DNA of 64,000 nucleotides from Hirsutella rhossiliensis (lineage: Eukaryota; Ascomycota; Sordariomycetes; Hypocreales; Ophiocordycipitaceae). The DNA is taken from positions 62,001 to 126,000 of the forward strand of contig NW_025408678.1 in assembly GCF_020360975.1 (NCBI RefSeq), in the 5' to 3' direction. Below the pieces are notes generated by a model, which saw only the letters and a program-made list of their open reading frames with translations, was not told where the DNA came from and made no database searches. Within the stretch, counting starts at the first letter, position 1. Each line of letters begins with the position of its first letter. A program made the position numbers and the translations under genes. Below, one piece after another: positions 35,391 to 45,520 of this stretch.

Positions 35391-35690
35391 GTTGGGTTGG
35401 ATCTCTCCGCTCATCGAAAGGCCTGCGAAGATCTGATCAAGGTAACCCAGAGGTTCGTCTGGCCCAAGGAAGAAGGGCAAAGCCACGTCTTTGTGGCTGA
35501 ATTGAAGATTTACCGGCGACCAAGCCCGTTTTCGAGTTGGGCTTCCGCACTCGGCGAAAGGACTGCCAAGGCCTGATCAAGACCAGATCAAGCTTACGGA
35601 GAGAGACATACGCCTCAAGAAAGAAGGGCAGCGTCCGACACCAGTTCCATCGCCATGTCTCTGTCTCAAGGGTGCTGTCAGACACAGCAG
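35391..35690 (+). repeat. Two diverged direct repeats (~50-100 bp units)
   Basis: Unit 1 from about 35,391 (gttgggttggatctctccgc, then cgaaaggcctgcgaag and ctgatcaagg) recurs at about 35,534 (gttgggcttccgcactcggc, then cgaaaggactgccaagg and ctgatcaagacc). A second matched block follows in each (aaggaagaagggcaaagcc versus aagaaagaagggcagcgtcc). The spacing is about 143 bp. It may be a decayed tandem duplication. Confidence 0.5.
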
Positions 35691-36351
35691 ACAAACAAAC
35701 CAGCTGTCATCGGCACCAGGATTGCAGCTGTTTGAGCGTTTCACTGTTGCCCTCCGCCAGTCTGGTGGACGAGACAGACGAGGCCCTGGGGAAAGACCTT
35801 TCCCTCTTCTTCAAACAGAGCTTCGCCGTTTGAGTCGTCAGCCCATCGATACAGGGTCCACTCGCCCTCACCGATCAAGAAGGGGGGGGAGGAAGAGGTA
35901 CGACGACCAGGAATCGGCTTAAGAATTTCCAGGAGCCATCGAGAAAATCATGGGCGGACGTGGACTTGGGTATAGGACAAGCTTCCCCTCTTTTCAACGC
36001 AAGAGTTTAGCTAGCTATGAACGCCGTCACTGTCTACAGAACATCGACCATCTGACGCACACCGAGCAGCCCAAAGGCCCTCGAGACATGTTCCTGCCGC
36101 TTGAACCTTTATGCTTGGCCGTTGGAAGCAGCACCGCCGTCATCTGATTCCCTACCAGTATGTCCGTCTCCACGATTCAATAGCCAGTAAAGCCTACCAG
36201 CATAGCCGAGCTCTCGTACGCAGGCTGTGAACTCCTCCAAAAACGAGATCGTTATGATACAGCAGCTCGAAGATATTCGGATCCGTACCGTGCAACACTC
36301 GACGTTAGAGCCCATCACCATGCTTTCTGCTGGAATTCCGTGCCGCTCTTT

Positions 36352-36558
36352 ACGCTAGCCGGCGCCGAAAAGTACGACGTGGTTCTCCTTCGAGAGCCGT
36401 GGAGAGAAGCGAGCGACTCCCGCTGCCTTACGAAGGCCCATGTAGCCTATGATACCCTCTCGCCAGCCGGCAGCTGGGAAACTAGGAGCACACGACCGAG
36501 AATTATTATCCACGTTCGACGAGGATTCATGGTTGAGTACGAGAGGCAATATGTCTAG
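36352..36558 (+). mobile_element. Fragment of LINE (non-LTR retrotransposon) endonuclease
   Basis: The plus strand reads YDVVLLREPWREASDSRCLT, then KAHVAYDTLSPAGSW, then TRPRIIIHVRRG, ending at a stop at 36,556-36,558. This order (LxQEPW-like box, KxHxAYDTxSP, SW, TRPRxxxxVRR) is that of the AP-endonuclease part of fungal Tad-like LINEs. Only about 70 residues remain; reverse transcriptase is absent. CpA and TpG are normal here, so the fragment escaped RIP or is too short to have triggered it. Assignment rests on family recall, not on a search. Confidence 0.6.
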
Positions 36559-36673
36559 TTTTCACGCCAAATCCTACTCACTGATAGAATGTCTCCTAGC
36601 GTGTTTTCTCAGTAGCCCTAGAGCCACTTGCACCGGTTAATGCACCTACGGATGTGCTGACTTGGAAGTTGCG

Positions 36674-37141
36674 TTACTGAGCCAAGCCCATAGTGTTCCC
36701 AGCTTCCTGCAAGACTTGCTCCGACAGCATAGTGTCAAAATAATACCTTACCTCCGCAATTCTGCCCTCATCATTCCACCGTGTTAGCCATATATAGTCA
36801 TTGTTATAAGCGTGTCCCGTCTTTCTCGTGGCCTGGCCTTTAGCCTCGATGCAAGCCCACCATCCGTCCTCACTACGTTCTGTGTCGACTATAATCTTTG
36901 TGACAACGAACTTGATAAGTTCTTGTAGTCGCCTCCTCAAGTGGTTGAACGTAGCGTCCATATGTGACTGGAGCGAGTGACGAGTGCCTGCCAAAGAGTG
37001 TGCACTACCAGCCATTGTCCATATTACGTCTGGTGTGACAAAGTCGGCAAAGAAGCAGTTGCGGACAACCTGGTCATGTACTTCGGTAAGAAGAAGGAAT
37101 GCTTTCCCAACAAAGTCTTTGGTAAGGATAAACCTAGACAT
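36674..37141 (-). CDS. SnoaL-like (NTF2-fold) protein
   Basis: Single-exon gene of 155 aa. The SnoaL/NTF2-like fold is a cone-shaped alpha+beta barrel; members include polyketide cyclases, dehydratases and isomerases, and many fungal ones are uncharacterised. Support: the N-terminal helix (DFVGKAFLLLTEVHDQVVRN), VTPDVIWTMAGSAHSLAGTR (about 35-54), the GWWACIEAKGQATRKTGHAY strand pair, and NNDYIWLTRWNDEGRIAEVR (about 113-132) followed by YYFDTMLSEQVL, which is a strong family ending. No signal peptide or membrane segment. It converges with a LINE fragment on one side and has a long empty upstream region on the other. Not part of any visible cluster; the reaction is unknown. Confidence 0.8.
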   Translation of the reverse strand: MSRFILTKDFVGKAFLLLTEVHDQVVRNCFFADFVTPDVIWTMAGSAHSLAGTRHSLQSHMDATFNHLRRRLQELIKFVVTKIIVDTERSEDGWWACIEAKGQATRKTGHAYNNDYIWLTRWNDEGRIAEVRYYFDTMLSEQVLQEAGNTMGLAQ

Positions 37142-38664
37142 TTTCGTTCGTGGATATTAAAGATAGTAGTGATGTATCCTGTTTAATAAAGGAGGGCTGC
37201 CTTTTATGGTCCTGGGTTTTAAATATTAGTTTGCTATTCTGTTTGGCAACAGACAAAGTCAGGGCGGGTGCCTTACAGCCGTATTGCATTGGCCACCAGT
37301 CAGCTGGCTGAGCATTAATAAGCAAAGTTACTAAATGAAAAGTCGTTGCGTATCTTCGTGGTGCATTAGGGATGGGAAGGCGCAGACTAAATATTGTTGA
37401 GTCCTTTGGCGCAGAAACAACCTCTGAACACTCGCACTTATCCCTGCTATGACTCCGCAGGACCTTCGAACTACATTTTGTTCCAGGCATATCGTCACAC
37501 TTTCTGGGGAGAGGGAGAAAGTACCGTGAGGACGAACAACAAATAAGCCACGAAAGTTGGTTCCAAAGATGTCCAGACCAGAGTGTAATAATGAGTGCCC
37601 GCAAGCGCCCATGCGAAGCCCAAATCTAAAATATAGGCTTTTAGGCCTTTTGGGGCTTTCGTAGAATTAAGCGCTAATTAGGCTAAGAGAGATTCAATCT
37701 CTTTATAAAGGATTTCTCTTTTTTTTTGTTAGCTGGGGTAAGTCACTTCCCTCATTATGGAGATTATTGCCTTATGAATGGAGCACTTATTGTATATTGC
37801 CCAGGATCGCTATGAAAATCCCGGCCCGGCCCGGCGGCCAGCTTAGCTTGCTTAGCTTGGCTTCGGGGTTGGGGAGTTCCGTAAGCTTTAGATCGATTTC
37901 TCTCGTTCCGAAGTCTCTATATACAACTTACTAGAGAGGAAGCTTCTCAAGCGGGGCAGGGAAGAATAAGGTAGTGTGGAATTACGAAAGGAGTTAGCTT
38001 ACAAGGTGGCAAGGAGCCCGAGTGACCCCGGCTTGTCCGGTCACTTTTGGAACCCAAGAGTGGTCACATCGTCGTCCTTCCAGCCACGACCGCTTGCGTC
38101 GAAGAGTCCTGTGACTCGTTATCGTACCCCTTTGGCAGAGTGAAGACAGCCCTCGAATTGCGGAACCCACAGTATGTAGAGACTAAGCCGATACATGTCA
38201 CTCGGCAGAGAAGGCCTATCAAAACTCGTGCCTTGTGAGTACTGGGATAAGTGCGAAATAGCGATCTAGTGCCAACAGGACTTGGGTGACATGCTAGCAA
38301 GATGAGGTATCTCTTCCTATGCGGCATTTGACTGGATACAATATTTGCAAGTGACCTGAGGGCTGTATTCCCACTGACAAAGGGATGCACCATATCTGAC
38401 ATTGGCATGTGTAGTTCGATAGTTTCAGGTTGCCTAACATTCCAACGTGTCAGACACTTCTCAGAACGTTATTTAACCCGCGAAGCTTTAAGTAAAGTTC
38501 AGATGCCCAATGCGAAGGTCGCAAACAACTCGGTGGTGAGTTGGCTTTTTGCTCACCATCCTGTCATAAGAACAGTCCTAGATCCGGGTAGAGCCCAGCG
38601 CATTCACAGTAAATAACTGAAATACTATATTCAAGTAAACGGTTCACAATTAAGACACAACGCA
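37142..38664. other. Intergenic, no gene seen
   Basis: Upstream regions of the SnoaL gene (-) and the dehydrogenase pseudogene (+). A small AT-rich patch at 37,610-37,735 contains a 7-bp-arm inverted repeat (agagatt-c-aatctct, 37,688-37,702) and a T-run. A ttagcttgcttagcttgg direct repeat lies near 37,841-37,860. No coding signal recognised. Confidence 0.5.
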
Positions 38665-39698
38665 ATGGAGAACGCAAAGATACTGGTTACCGGCGCCAAC
38701 GGTCAGTTAGGGACTGAGATATCGGCTGCACTAGCTGACCGATACGGCTCACGAAACATCATCACGACCGATATCATTCCCAAAGGTCGGAATACCAGCA
38801 TTCAACACGAGGTGCTGGATGTTAGCAATGTTGCTCAGTTGCAAAACATGGTCAGAAAGCACAAAATCACACAAATTTACCATCTGGCTGCTACACTTTC
38901 CCTGGTGGCAGAAGAAGATCCCGGCCGGGCCTGGAAATTGAACTTCAACAGTCTTCTGAATGTTCTCGAGACCGCCGCGCTATTCGACTTGGAAAGAGTA
39001 TTTTGGCCGAGTTCAATCGCTGCATTCGGTCCAACAACACCTGCGGATGCAACAGCTCAACATACAATTACGGAACCCAATACGGTCTACGGTGTATAAA
39101 AACTCGCCGGTGAGGGCCTGTGCAGGTGGTACTTTGAAAAGAAAGGCGTCGATGTTCGCAGTATTCGCTATCCGGGCGTCATCTCTTCCAAGGTTCTGCC
39201 AGGCGGCGGCACCACGGACTATGCCGTCGACATCTTCCATTACGCCCTGCGGCGGGAGAATTATATCTGCCCACTACAGCACAATGAGCCCCTCCCAATG
39301 ATATATATATCAGATGCTGTTCGAGCCGCGCTTGAGTCGATGGAGGCGGTTCCAGAACAAATTACTGAGCGCGGAAGCTATAACATTGGAGGCTTCTCAT
39401 GCACCCCACAATGTATCGCTATCGAGCTTAAAAACACTTTGCAGACTTCGAAATCATCTACCAGCCCGGTCCTCCGCAGAAGATCGCAGGGGGATGGCCC
39501 AACTCGATTGACGACTCTCAGGCGCGCGACGACTGGAACTGGCACCCGGCCTTCGACCTGCCGAAGACGACACGGGATATGCTGGGTAATCTAGCCAGAG
39601 ATTGGGCCGACGACCATTCCGATCAGACGACCGACTATATGAAAGTCGCCAAACTACATGTACGCACCGAGTGTCGACAGTTCATAGCCTTGGTCTAG
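38665..39698 (+). pseudogene. L-threonine 3-dehydrogenase (SDR type), broken by a stop and a frameshift
   Basis: Homologue of the epimerase-like L-threonine dehydrogenases, NAD-dependent enzymes oxidising threonine to 2-amino-3-ketobutyrate. Residues 1-144 are intact: the Rossmann motif TGANGQLG (about 9-16), DVSN, HLAATLS, PSSIAAFGPTTP and TVYGV. Codon 145 is TAA (39,097-39,099), exactly between the catalytic Tyr142 and Lys146 of YxxxK. The same frame continues with KLAGEGLCRWYFEKKGVDV, RYPGVIS, PGGGTTDYAVDIFHYALR and PMIYISDAVRAALE, all family-typical. Near 39,437 the frame shifts, then runs DFEIIYQPGPPQKIAGGWP, SIDDSQARDDWNWHP to a stop at 39,696-39,698. Total length (~345 codons) matches the family. 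CAA-to-TAA by RIP is one way to get the stop, but Ser or Thr is commoner at this site, so this is unproven; assembly error is also possible. Confidence 0.85.
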
Positions 39699-40825
39699 TC
39701 AAAAGTTATTAAGCAAAGCTGTAAGCCTTGCGCAAGGTTAATGAGAACACTGCAAGTGAGCGAGTAGTCGATTGGGGATGTCAATTTTCGACGTGAGTCT
39801 CGGAGAAGGGACAGGAGAAGAGGAAAGTGGTAAAGTGGTAAGGTCTAATCATGTGTATGCTGCTGGGGCTCGGCCAAGGCTTCGTTGTCTGGAAATTGAG
39901 CGGGGGCTGTGTGAGGGCAGCGGGAGACCGGGAGGATCATCCTCTTCGCCTTGTCGAGCACCTCCGGTGATCGTCGGAACCGAACTTGTTGGGCATGGCT
40001 GTCTGGATCCGAGGGCGCCACAGGAGCCGACGAACCTGATAGTTTCCCGAACTTGCTTGTCGAGCATGCCGAGGAACTCAAAGCCCGCGGGACATGGCAT
40101 CCGAGAGAGAGCCCGGCGCAGGTGACCGAGGTGGGGTCGTTTGGTGAAGTTAGCATGGGGCAAAGCCGGCGCTGGCCATGCGAGGGAGGGATAAGACGGC
40201 ATGCAAGAGACGGGCTCGCGTCCGCGTTGCCTCACTGCTCCCCGACTCGGTGAGGCCGGCGGTGTGAGGCCGGCGGCGAGAGGCCGGCCCGATGTCACGT
40301 CTTCCGGAGGTGGCCTTGTCCAACGGGCTCTTGGGCAGGGCCCTGGCCCGGCGCTCTCTAATCTCGAGGTCGCGAGCCAGCTTCTCGCGATGCTCATTGA
40401 GTTGCCTCTGCGACGTCGCCTCAGAGTCTCACACCATGCTTTGTAGATAACAAGCCTGCTGCTTTGCATCATGCCCATCTATGGATATTCTACTAGGCCC
40501 GACAACGTGGAATAGAGAGGCAAAACTCAAGATGGAAGCTGAAATCACAACCCGCTCGATGATGACCCGGGATTCCTCGTCCCCAGAGTTGCTCGCCATG
40601 TGCTGTTGCGCCAATGCTCGTAGCTACCAAGCTTTGCCCAAGAACAAAGGGAAAAGAGTAAGAAAAGAGAAGCCGTCAGCTCAGTTCGGTCACACGTCTC
40701 ATCAGTGCCGTCTGCCCTCCAAGTCACAGAGAAGATACGATGCCGCAAACACGCCCAGTTCCGTGCCTGAGCGCAATACCTCCCCGCTCTCCTCCTCCTT
40801 TCAAGATGCATGACAACAGCCGTCA
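39699..40825. other. Intergenic, no gene seen
   Basis: GC-rich region with overlapping frames (for example a 209-codon minus-strand frame at 39,849-40,478) that give Arg/Pro/Ser-rich sequence without recognisable domains. A repeated gtgaggccggcggc unit occurs at 40,250-40,280. It lies downstream of both the dehydrogenase pseudogene and the dysferlin-domain gene. Confidence 0.45.
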
Positions 40826-42309
40826 TCATCCCAGCAGTTTCCCCTTGTTGGGCGCCGTGGGGCCGCTCTGGTCCAAGCCCGAGTTGGCATCGTACCAGCC
40901 TTGCTGAGAGTCAAGCGAGTCTCTCAGCTCGCCCTCTTCCGCCATTCGCTTGACGTCGCTCCAGTAAGCAAGTCTTCTGACCTCCTCCTGTGCGTGCTTG
41001 ATGGCCGCGTCGAGCGCCTTCTTTCGTTGGCCGAGTCCCGCCTTGTCTTTGTTTCCATGAGTTGCCAGCTCTTGCACCGCCTCATCGTGCTTTCGCATCA
41101 AGCGGCTCAGTAGCTGCCTTCGCGAGGCTTGAAACACAAATAAAGACATGATTTCGTGCATCTCCTCCTGCAAGTCAGACAAGTCAGTCGCGTGGTCAAG
41201 GTAGTTTTCCACCGCCTCACGCTTCTCACGATCGATCCTGGCATAGCGCAGCGTCCGCAGTAGCGATTCCATGTCCTCGATATCTGGTTGCTCCTCCACG
41301 TCAGACGTAGAAAGCTGACTCATGCTCGATTTGCTGGCCACACGGCTGCCCAGGCTGCCGTTGGAAAGCCGCTTCGGATGTGAAGCCGGGCGGATGGTGA
41401 AGTAGTCGGTGCTGACCATGTGCGGATCGGCCGACATGTCCTGCGTCTTCTTCTTGGCCCTCTTGCGTATCCAGGCACGCCTCCGGACAAAAGAGTTCCA
41501 CCACTTGGCGCTGTGCCAGGAGAACTTTTTGGAAAAGGCAAATGAATACTCCCATCCGTCCTCGTCCATGCCCTCCTGGTGGTTGATACGCCACTCGGGC
41601 CATATCCACTCCCACGACGGGTCGGGTACTTGGGCCGTGTGTATACTCGTCGGCGAGGCCTTGTGATACGCATTCGCTGTGGTTAGGGTCAGCGGCCCGC
41701 AGCATCGGAGCTAAGACGAATCTGCAGAGGCACATACTCCAGGGAGGCGGATCCAGCCCGCCGAGAGCTCGCGAGGAGAAGAGAGCCGCGCCGCAAAGGA
41801 AGCCCCCTCTTTCGTTCTCGTAGAGGATATCAATTGCTGTCTGGCGCTTGGGGCGGGGCTTTTTGGGTAGTGGTCGACGGGCGCCTTCGTTGGATGTTTC
41901 TGGCGTCGGGGCTCCGAAGGATTAGTGTCAGCGGAGCGATTCGTCGTATGTGGCACAGCTACACACCTCGAACCTCGATCGATGGCCGCGGCGCGGAAGG
42001 AGGCAAATCCGCTTCGTGCTCCGCCTCGGCCCGCCCTTGGTCTTGACCTTGACGGCCGTCTTGCCTCGACCCATTCTCTTCCGCGGATTGCTCTGCCGAG
42101 GCGCCGCCGTCACCCGGGGCTTGAGTGGCCGCGGCGTGCCCGGACTCGCGGGCGAAGGATATCAGGCGCGACGCGGGAGAGGCACCACCGGGTGCGGTGT
42201 CGGGGCTCAAAGTGCGGGGCGTCACATCGTGGTTGACGAGGCCGATCTCGTGGTCGTAGTCAGTCGGCTTCAAGCCCACGGCACGACGGGAACTGCGGAC
42301 CCTCAGCAT
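40826..42309 (-). CDS. Dysferlin-domain (DysF) protein, Spo73/Mug65-like
   Basis: Three exons on the minus strand: 42,309-41,967, 41,899-41,738 and 41,676-40,826, giving 451 aa; introns are 67 and 61 bp with ctgac-type branch points, both phase 1. The dysferlin N-terminal motif IDILYENERGGFLCG (about 137-151) followed by LDPPPW crosses intron 2. The C-terminal motif PDPSWEWIWPEWRIN (about 187-200), GWEYSFAFSKKFSWH and WWNSFVRRRAWIRKR (about 225-239) is complete. Regions 1-130 and 240-451 are charged and probably disordered or helical, with an acidic stretch near SDVEEQPDIEDMESLL. There are no obvious membrane spans, unlike the peroxisomal Pex30 family, so it resembles the soluble Spo73/Mug65 type linked to membrane shaping during sporulation in yeasts. 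It is divergent from the next gene. Role in this fungus is inferred. Confidence 0.85.
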
Positions 42310-43957
42310 GGCCGGCGCGGGTGCGTTGGCATGGCGATGGTATGCGTCGGTGGCTTGCGCAAGCCGGCGGCGACGGCGCGGAGTCGAGGGGGGTTCTGGC
42401 AGGCAACAAATGGCACCGAGACGCAGAGTGAAGCAGTCACTGACCTAGACACAGCGACCCCGAAAGCGGGTAGGGACAATGTGCAGAGGAGATAGATGAA
42501 CGACGTGGAGCCGGATTGGAGAGAGACCGCGGTTGGTATGGGAGCCAGACAGTGCGGACCTGGCGGGTGAGCTCTCCACGCACTGTACGTCTACGAGATG
42601 ACGAGAGCAGGTGCCGAGTACCCTGAGCAAGGCGCACCGGGGTCAAAGGGCTCTTGCTTTTGTCGTGGGTACATGTACGATTCTCGTGCCCCGTCTGCAA
42701 GTCCGTGCAAGGCCACCTTCACCTACTACTGTGCAGTTGGTGCGTGCCATGCTTACAGAAGGCGTGGGCGCCTATAGACGGGACAGTACATTCGAAGTAT
42801 GTATGTAGGTATGTAAAGAGAAAAGAGTTTATTAATCGCAGCCCGTCTCCCTGGTCGCGGTGGCTTGCCGTCATGTACTGCACTCCCTTGCCCTCTACTT
42901 GGTGCGAACGAATTCTTTGTTCCCCGCCCGTTCCTTTTTATCTATACAGATGAAGCTGGCTTCGATGACGTAATTGCATAACAACGGGCGACGCAAGACC
43001 TCAGCCGCATCTCCCGCCGCAACGAGTCCTACATTGCTACTGTTATGGTTCGCTGCCTGGAATTAGTAGTTGTTCGTTCATCGAGTGAGGACCTCAGCCA
43101 TGCGCTGCTTACGGCACAGAGCCGGTTCTGAATGAACAGGGTCGAACACGAGCAAGGGACTTGCGAGGCGCCTTCCGAGTCATCATACTCGTTGACTATA
43201 TGATGTTATATAATACAGCCCTCAGAGTCGTCAAAGAAGCAAGGAGAAGTGACTGGAGCTTTTGGTCCGCGGTGGGTCGGGCTGATCTGGACGGCGTACA
43301 GCACAGAGCGCAAGCAGCAGAGCAGTGTATCATTTCTCCCGCACTGTAGCTCTCTGGGGAAGCACTGTGTAAACCCTACAACTTAGATCAGTCTGTTCTT
43401 GTCCCGACGGTCAAGGCTGCACTGTGCTCGGTACCTGCCGTCCAGTAGGTACCTACAACAAACACACCTACGTACGTCATCCTCGCAGCTACCGTGTCCA
43501 GCCTCCCCAATCATCATAGCCAGCAAGTATATTGGGCTGTTTATTTTCTGCAACCATTGAGATGCTTCGAGCGCGGATTGTCTCAGTCGAGTGAGCAACA
43601 GATACTCTGTATTTGGTCTAAAATCACCGCAGATGGCATTGCTTGATGCAATACGTAGCCACGCCAAAAGTACCTTGGACCTGTCCCGTCCGCCCACCTG
43701 TACTGTAGCTTGCCAGCCGCGGTTCGTCTTGGCTCGTCACAGTTACCACCTTGCCCAAAGAGGAACCGTTGTGTCATCTCCGCATCTCGCCCTTCTGCAG
43801 CAGCTCCTCCTCCTCGTCATCGTCCTCTTCCTCTCCGCCCCCTCCCTCACCTTTTCCTACCTCACCTTCCACTCGCACGCAAAAGAGCCGCAGGCCCCTT
43901 CGCCAGGCCCCTTACCTTTACCCAACTCCTCCAATCCCATTCACGCAAGCTTCCACC
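42310..43957. other. Divergent promoter region
   Basis: About 1.65 kb between the start codons of the dysferlin-domain gene (-) and the small one-span protein gene (+). No gene is supported. Short frames here and the one at 43,591-44,067 overlap the real gene out of frame. Contains a ggtacctac motif near 43,446-43,456 of the type clustered at 54-55 kb. Confidence 0.5.
43795..43935 (+). promoter_or_regulatory. CT-rich core promoter/5' UTR tract
   Basis: About 140 bp directly upstream of the ATG at 43,958 is strongly pyrimidine-rich (repeated ctcctc, cctccctcacc). Such CT-rich blocks mark transcription start regions of highly expressed filamentous-fungal genes. No TATA box is obvious. Confidence 0.45.
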
Positions 43958-44524
43958 ATGTCGAGATCACGAATGCCCCTCATCCTCGGTCTCGGCGCCG
44001 CTGGTGGCATCGGCTACTATCTCTACAGTGCCGGCGGCAACGCAAAGGCCGCCGAGAACAAGTTTGAGAGTTCGTCTGACCCTCCTTGAACTTGTTGAGC
44101 CCCGTGACATGCTGGCTGACCGTGCCATTGTTCAGGCGACGTCCACCGAGCCTCGGCCAACATCAAGTCGCAACTCCCTGGCAGCTCCCCCAACGCTGAG
44201 AAGGAGCTCAAGGGCTACGGCGCCGAAGCTGGCTCAAAGCTCGACAAGGCTGTTTGTCCTCCCCTGTCGTTTCTCCCCATGCCGACTACCCCGCTTGCCC
44301 CACACAGACGGCACTGCTGCATGAACGATGGTGCTGACGTCTTGTTCTACCAGTGGTCCGAGGCGGATAAGCAAGCATCGAGGCTCAAGAGCAACACCGA
44401 GGCCTATGCCAAGGATGCCAAGGCAGAGGCCATGAAGGCCGTCGACAAGTTTGACCAAAAGGTCGAGGACGGCACCGCCAAAGCCAAGGGTGGCATCTCG
44501 AGCTGGTTCGGCGGCAACAAGTAG
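43958..44524 (+). CDS. Small single-span protein, 'calcofluor white hypersensitive' type
   Basis: Three exons: 43,958-44,069, 44,136-44,251 and 44,354-44,524, giving 132 aa; introns are 66 and 102 bp. The second donor (gtttgt) is weak but joins the frame cleanly (KLDKA/WSEADKQ). The N-terminus is a basic MSRSR followed by a Gly/Ala/Leu hydrophobic span (about 7-25, LILGLGAAGGIGYYLYSAGG), most likely one membrane segment. The rest is a charged, Ala/Lys/Glu-rich helix-forming region resembling LEA/apolipophorin-like repeats, ending GGISSWFGGNK. Filamentous-fungal proteins of this size and layout are commonly labelled calcofluor white hypersensitive, implying a link to cell-wall integrity, though biochemical function is not established. 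A mitochondrial or ER membrane location is possible. Confidence 0.75.
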
Positions 44525-45520
44525 ATTTGAAAGTGGACAGCCTCTGGTGCTTGGTGGGCTCCATGCTCAGTACGACGGACGAGTCGTGGTGTAAGCTTGC
44601 CGCGCCCCATTCATCGCATCTCACGAGGGACAAGGATGAGACGACGGTGGAAATGGCGAGGGACGGAAAGATTCAGGGTGCAAGTCTTGGCAGGTCTCGG
44701 TGTACTACGGATCAGGAGTAATGTGCCGAACACCTTTGCGCGAGTACCAACTGGGGGCCGGGAGAGGGTCTTGTTGGCCGACACGGTGTTGAGCCCGTCA
44801 GCGCTCTTGCTCGAGTGTCGAGTTTAGAACCGTGTGAAGTCTAATGTGGAAAATTATCACGACAAGAGCGGTGGGCCAGAAGAAGCCTTGTTTGCATCGG
44901 GTGCCTCTTCGTAAAGGAACGTACAAGGCACGAGGCGCGTATTGCTCTTAGCAGAGCTCAAGCTAACAACCTGTGTGCAGTCATTGGTCAACTTGACTGT
45001 GCACCACTCAAAAACGACTATAATTTGGCCCGTCCATCCCTATGCTTGGAGTCATGTTCCTTGGCCAGCTTGACCTGTTGGTCAGGTCAAGTTTGAAGTT
45101 TCCCAAGATAGCCAACGAGGGGTTTCAGTTGGGGTTGGTTAGGTTCCAAGTTAAGAGGAAGTTCGGCTGTAGAGTTAGAGTTCCATATAAGCAATGTAGG
45201 TTTTTCACAGCTCTTCTAAGAGAACCGCGACTGCTTTTTGCTTGACTAAGCTTCCGCTCAATTGACAGCTCACGAGTCGGGCATCTTCTGGCCTTGCATG
45301 CACATACACAGGGGCGTTTAGGCGGCACTGGTACAAGCCATGCGGCGCACTGTATTTACGTGGCGCAGGCTGGCGGCTAGCTCACCAACTCGCTGAACCT
45401 TCTACGTACCAGATGATGCTTATCGATAAGCCTCAAGGCACGTGCCGGGGAATACTACAAAGTCGCGACTTCGAGGCAGCAACTTGACTTCGTCTCCACA
45501 ATGCACCGCCTTGCATCACG
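44525..45520. other. Intergenic between the one-span protein and PRP1
   Basis: 3' UTR of one gene and the promoter of the next on the same strand. No additional gene recognised. A tcaacttgac/ttgacctgttggtcaggtcaag inverted-repeat patch lies near 45,060-45,090. Confidence 0.5.

Noticed and set aside
39849..40478. 209-codon minus-strand ORF
   Set aside because: Arg/Pro/Ser-rich, no domain, overlaps other equally open frames in GC-rich DNA.
43591..44067. 158-codon ORF overlapping the start of the small one-span protein gene
   Set aside because: Out of frame with the three-exon gene. Its sequence is mostly the translated CT-rich 5' UTR.
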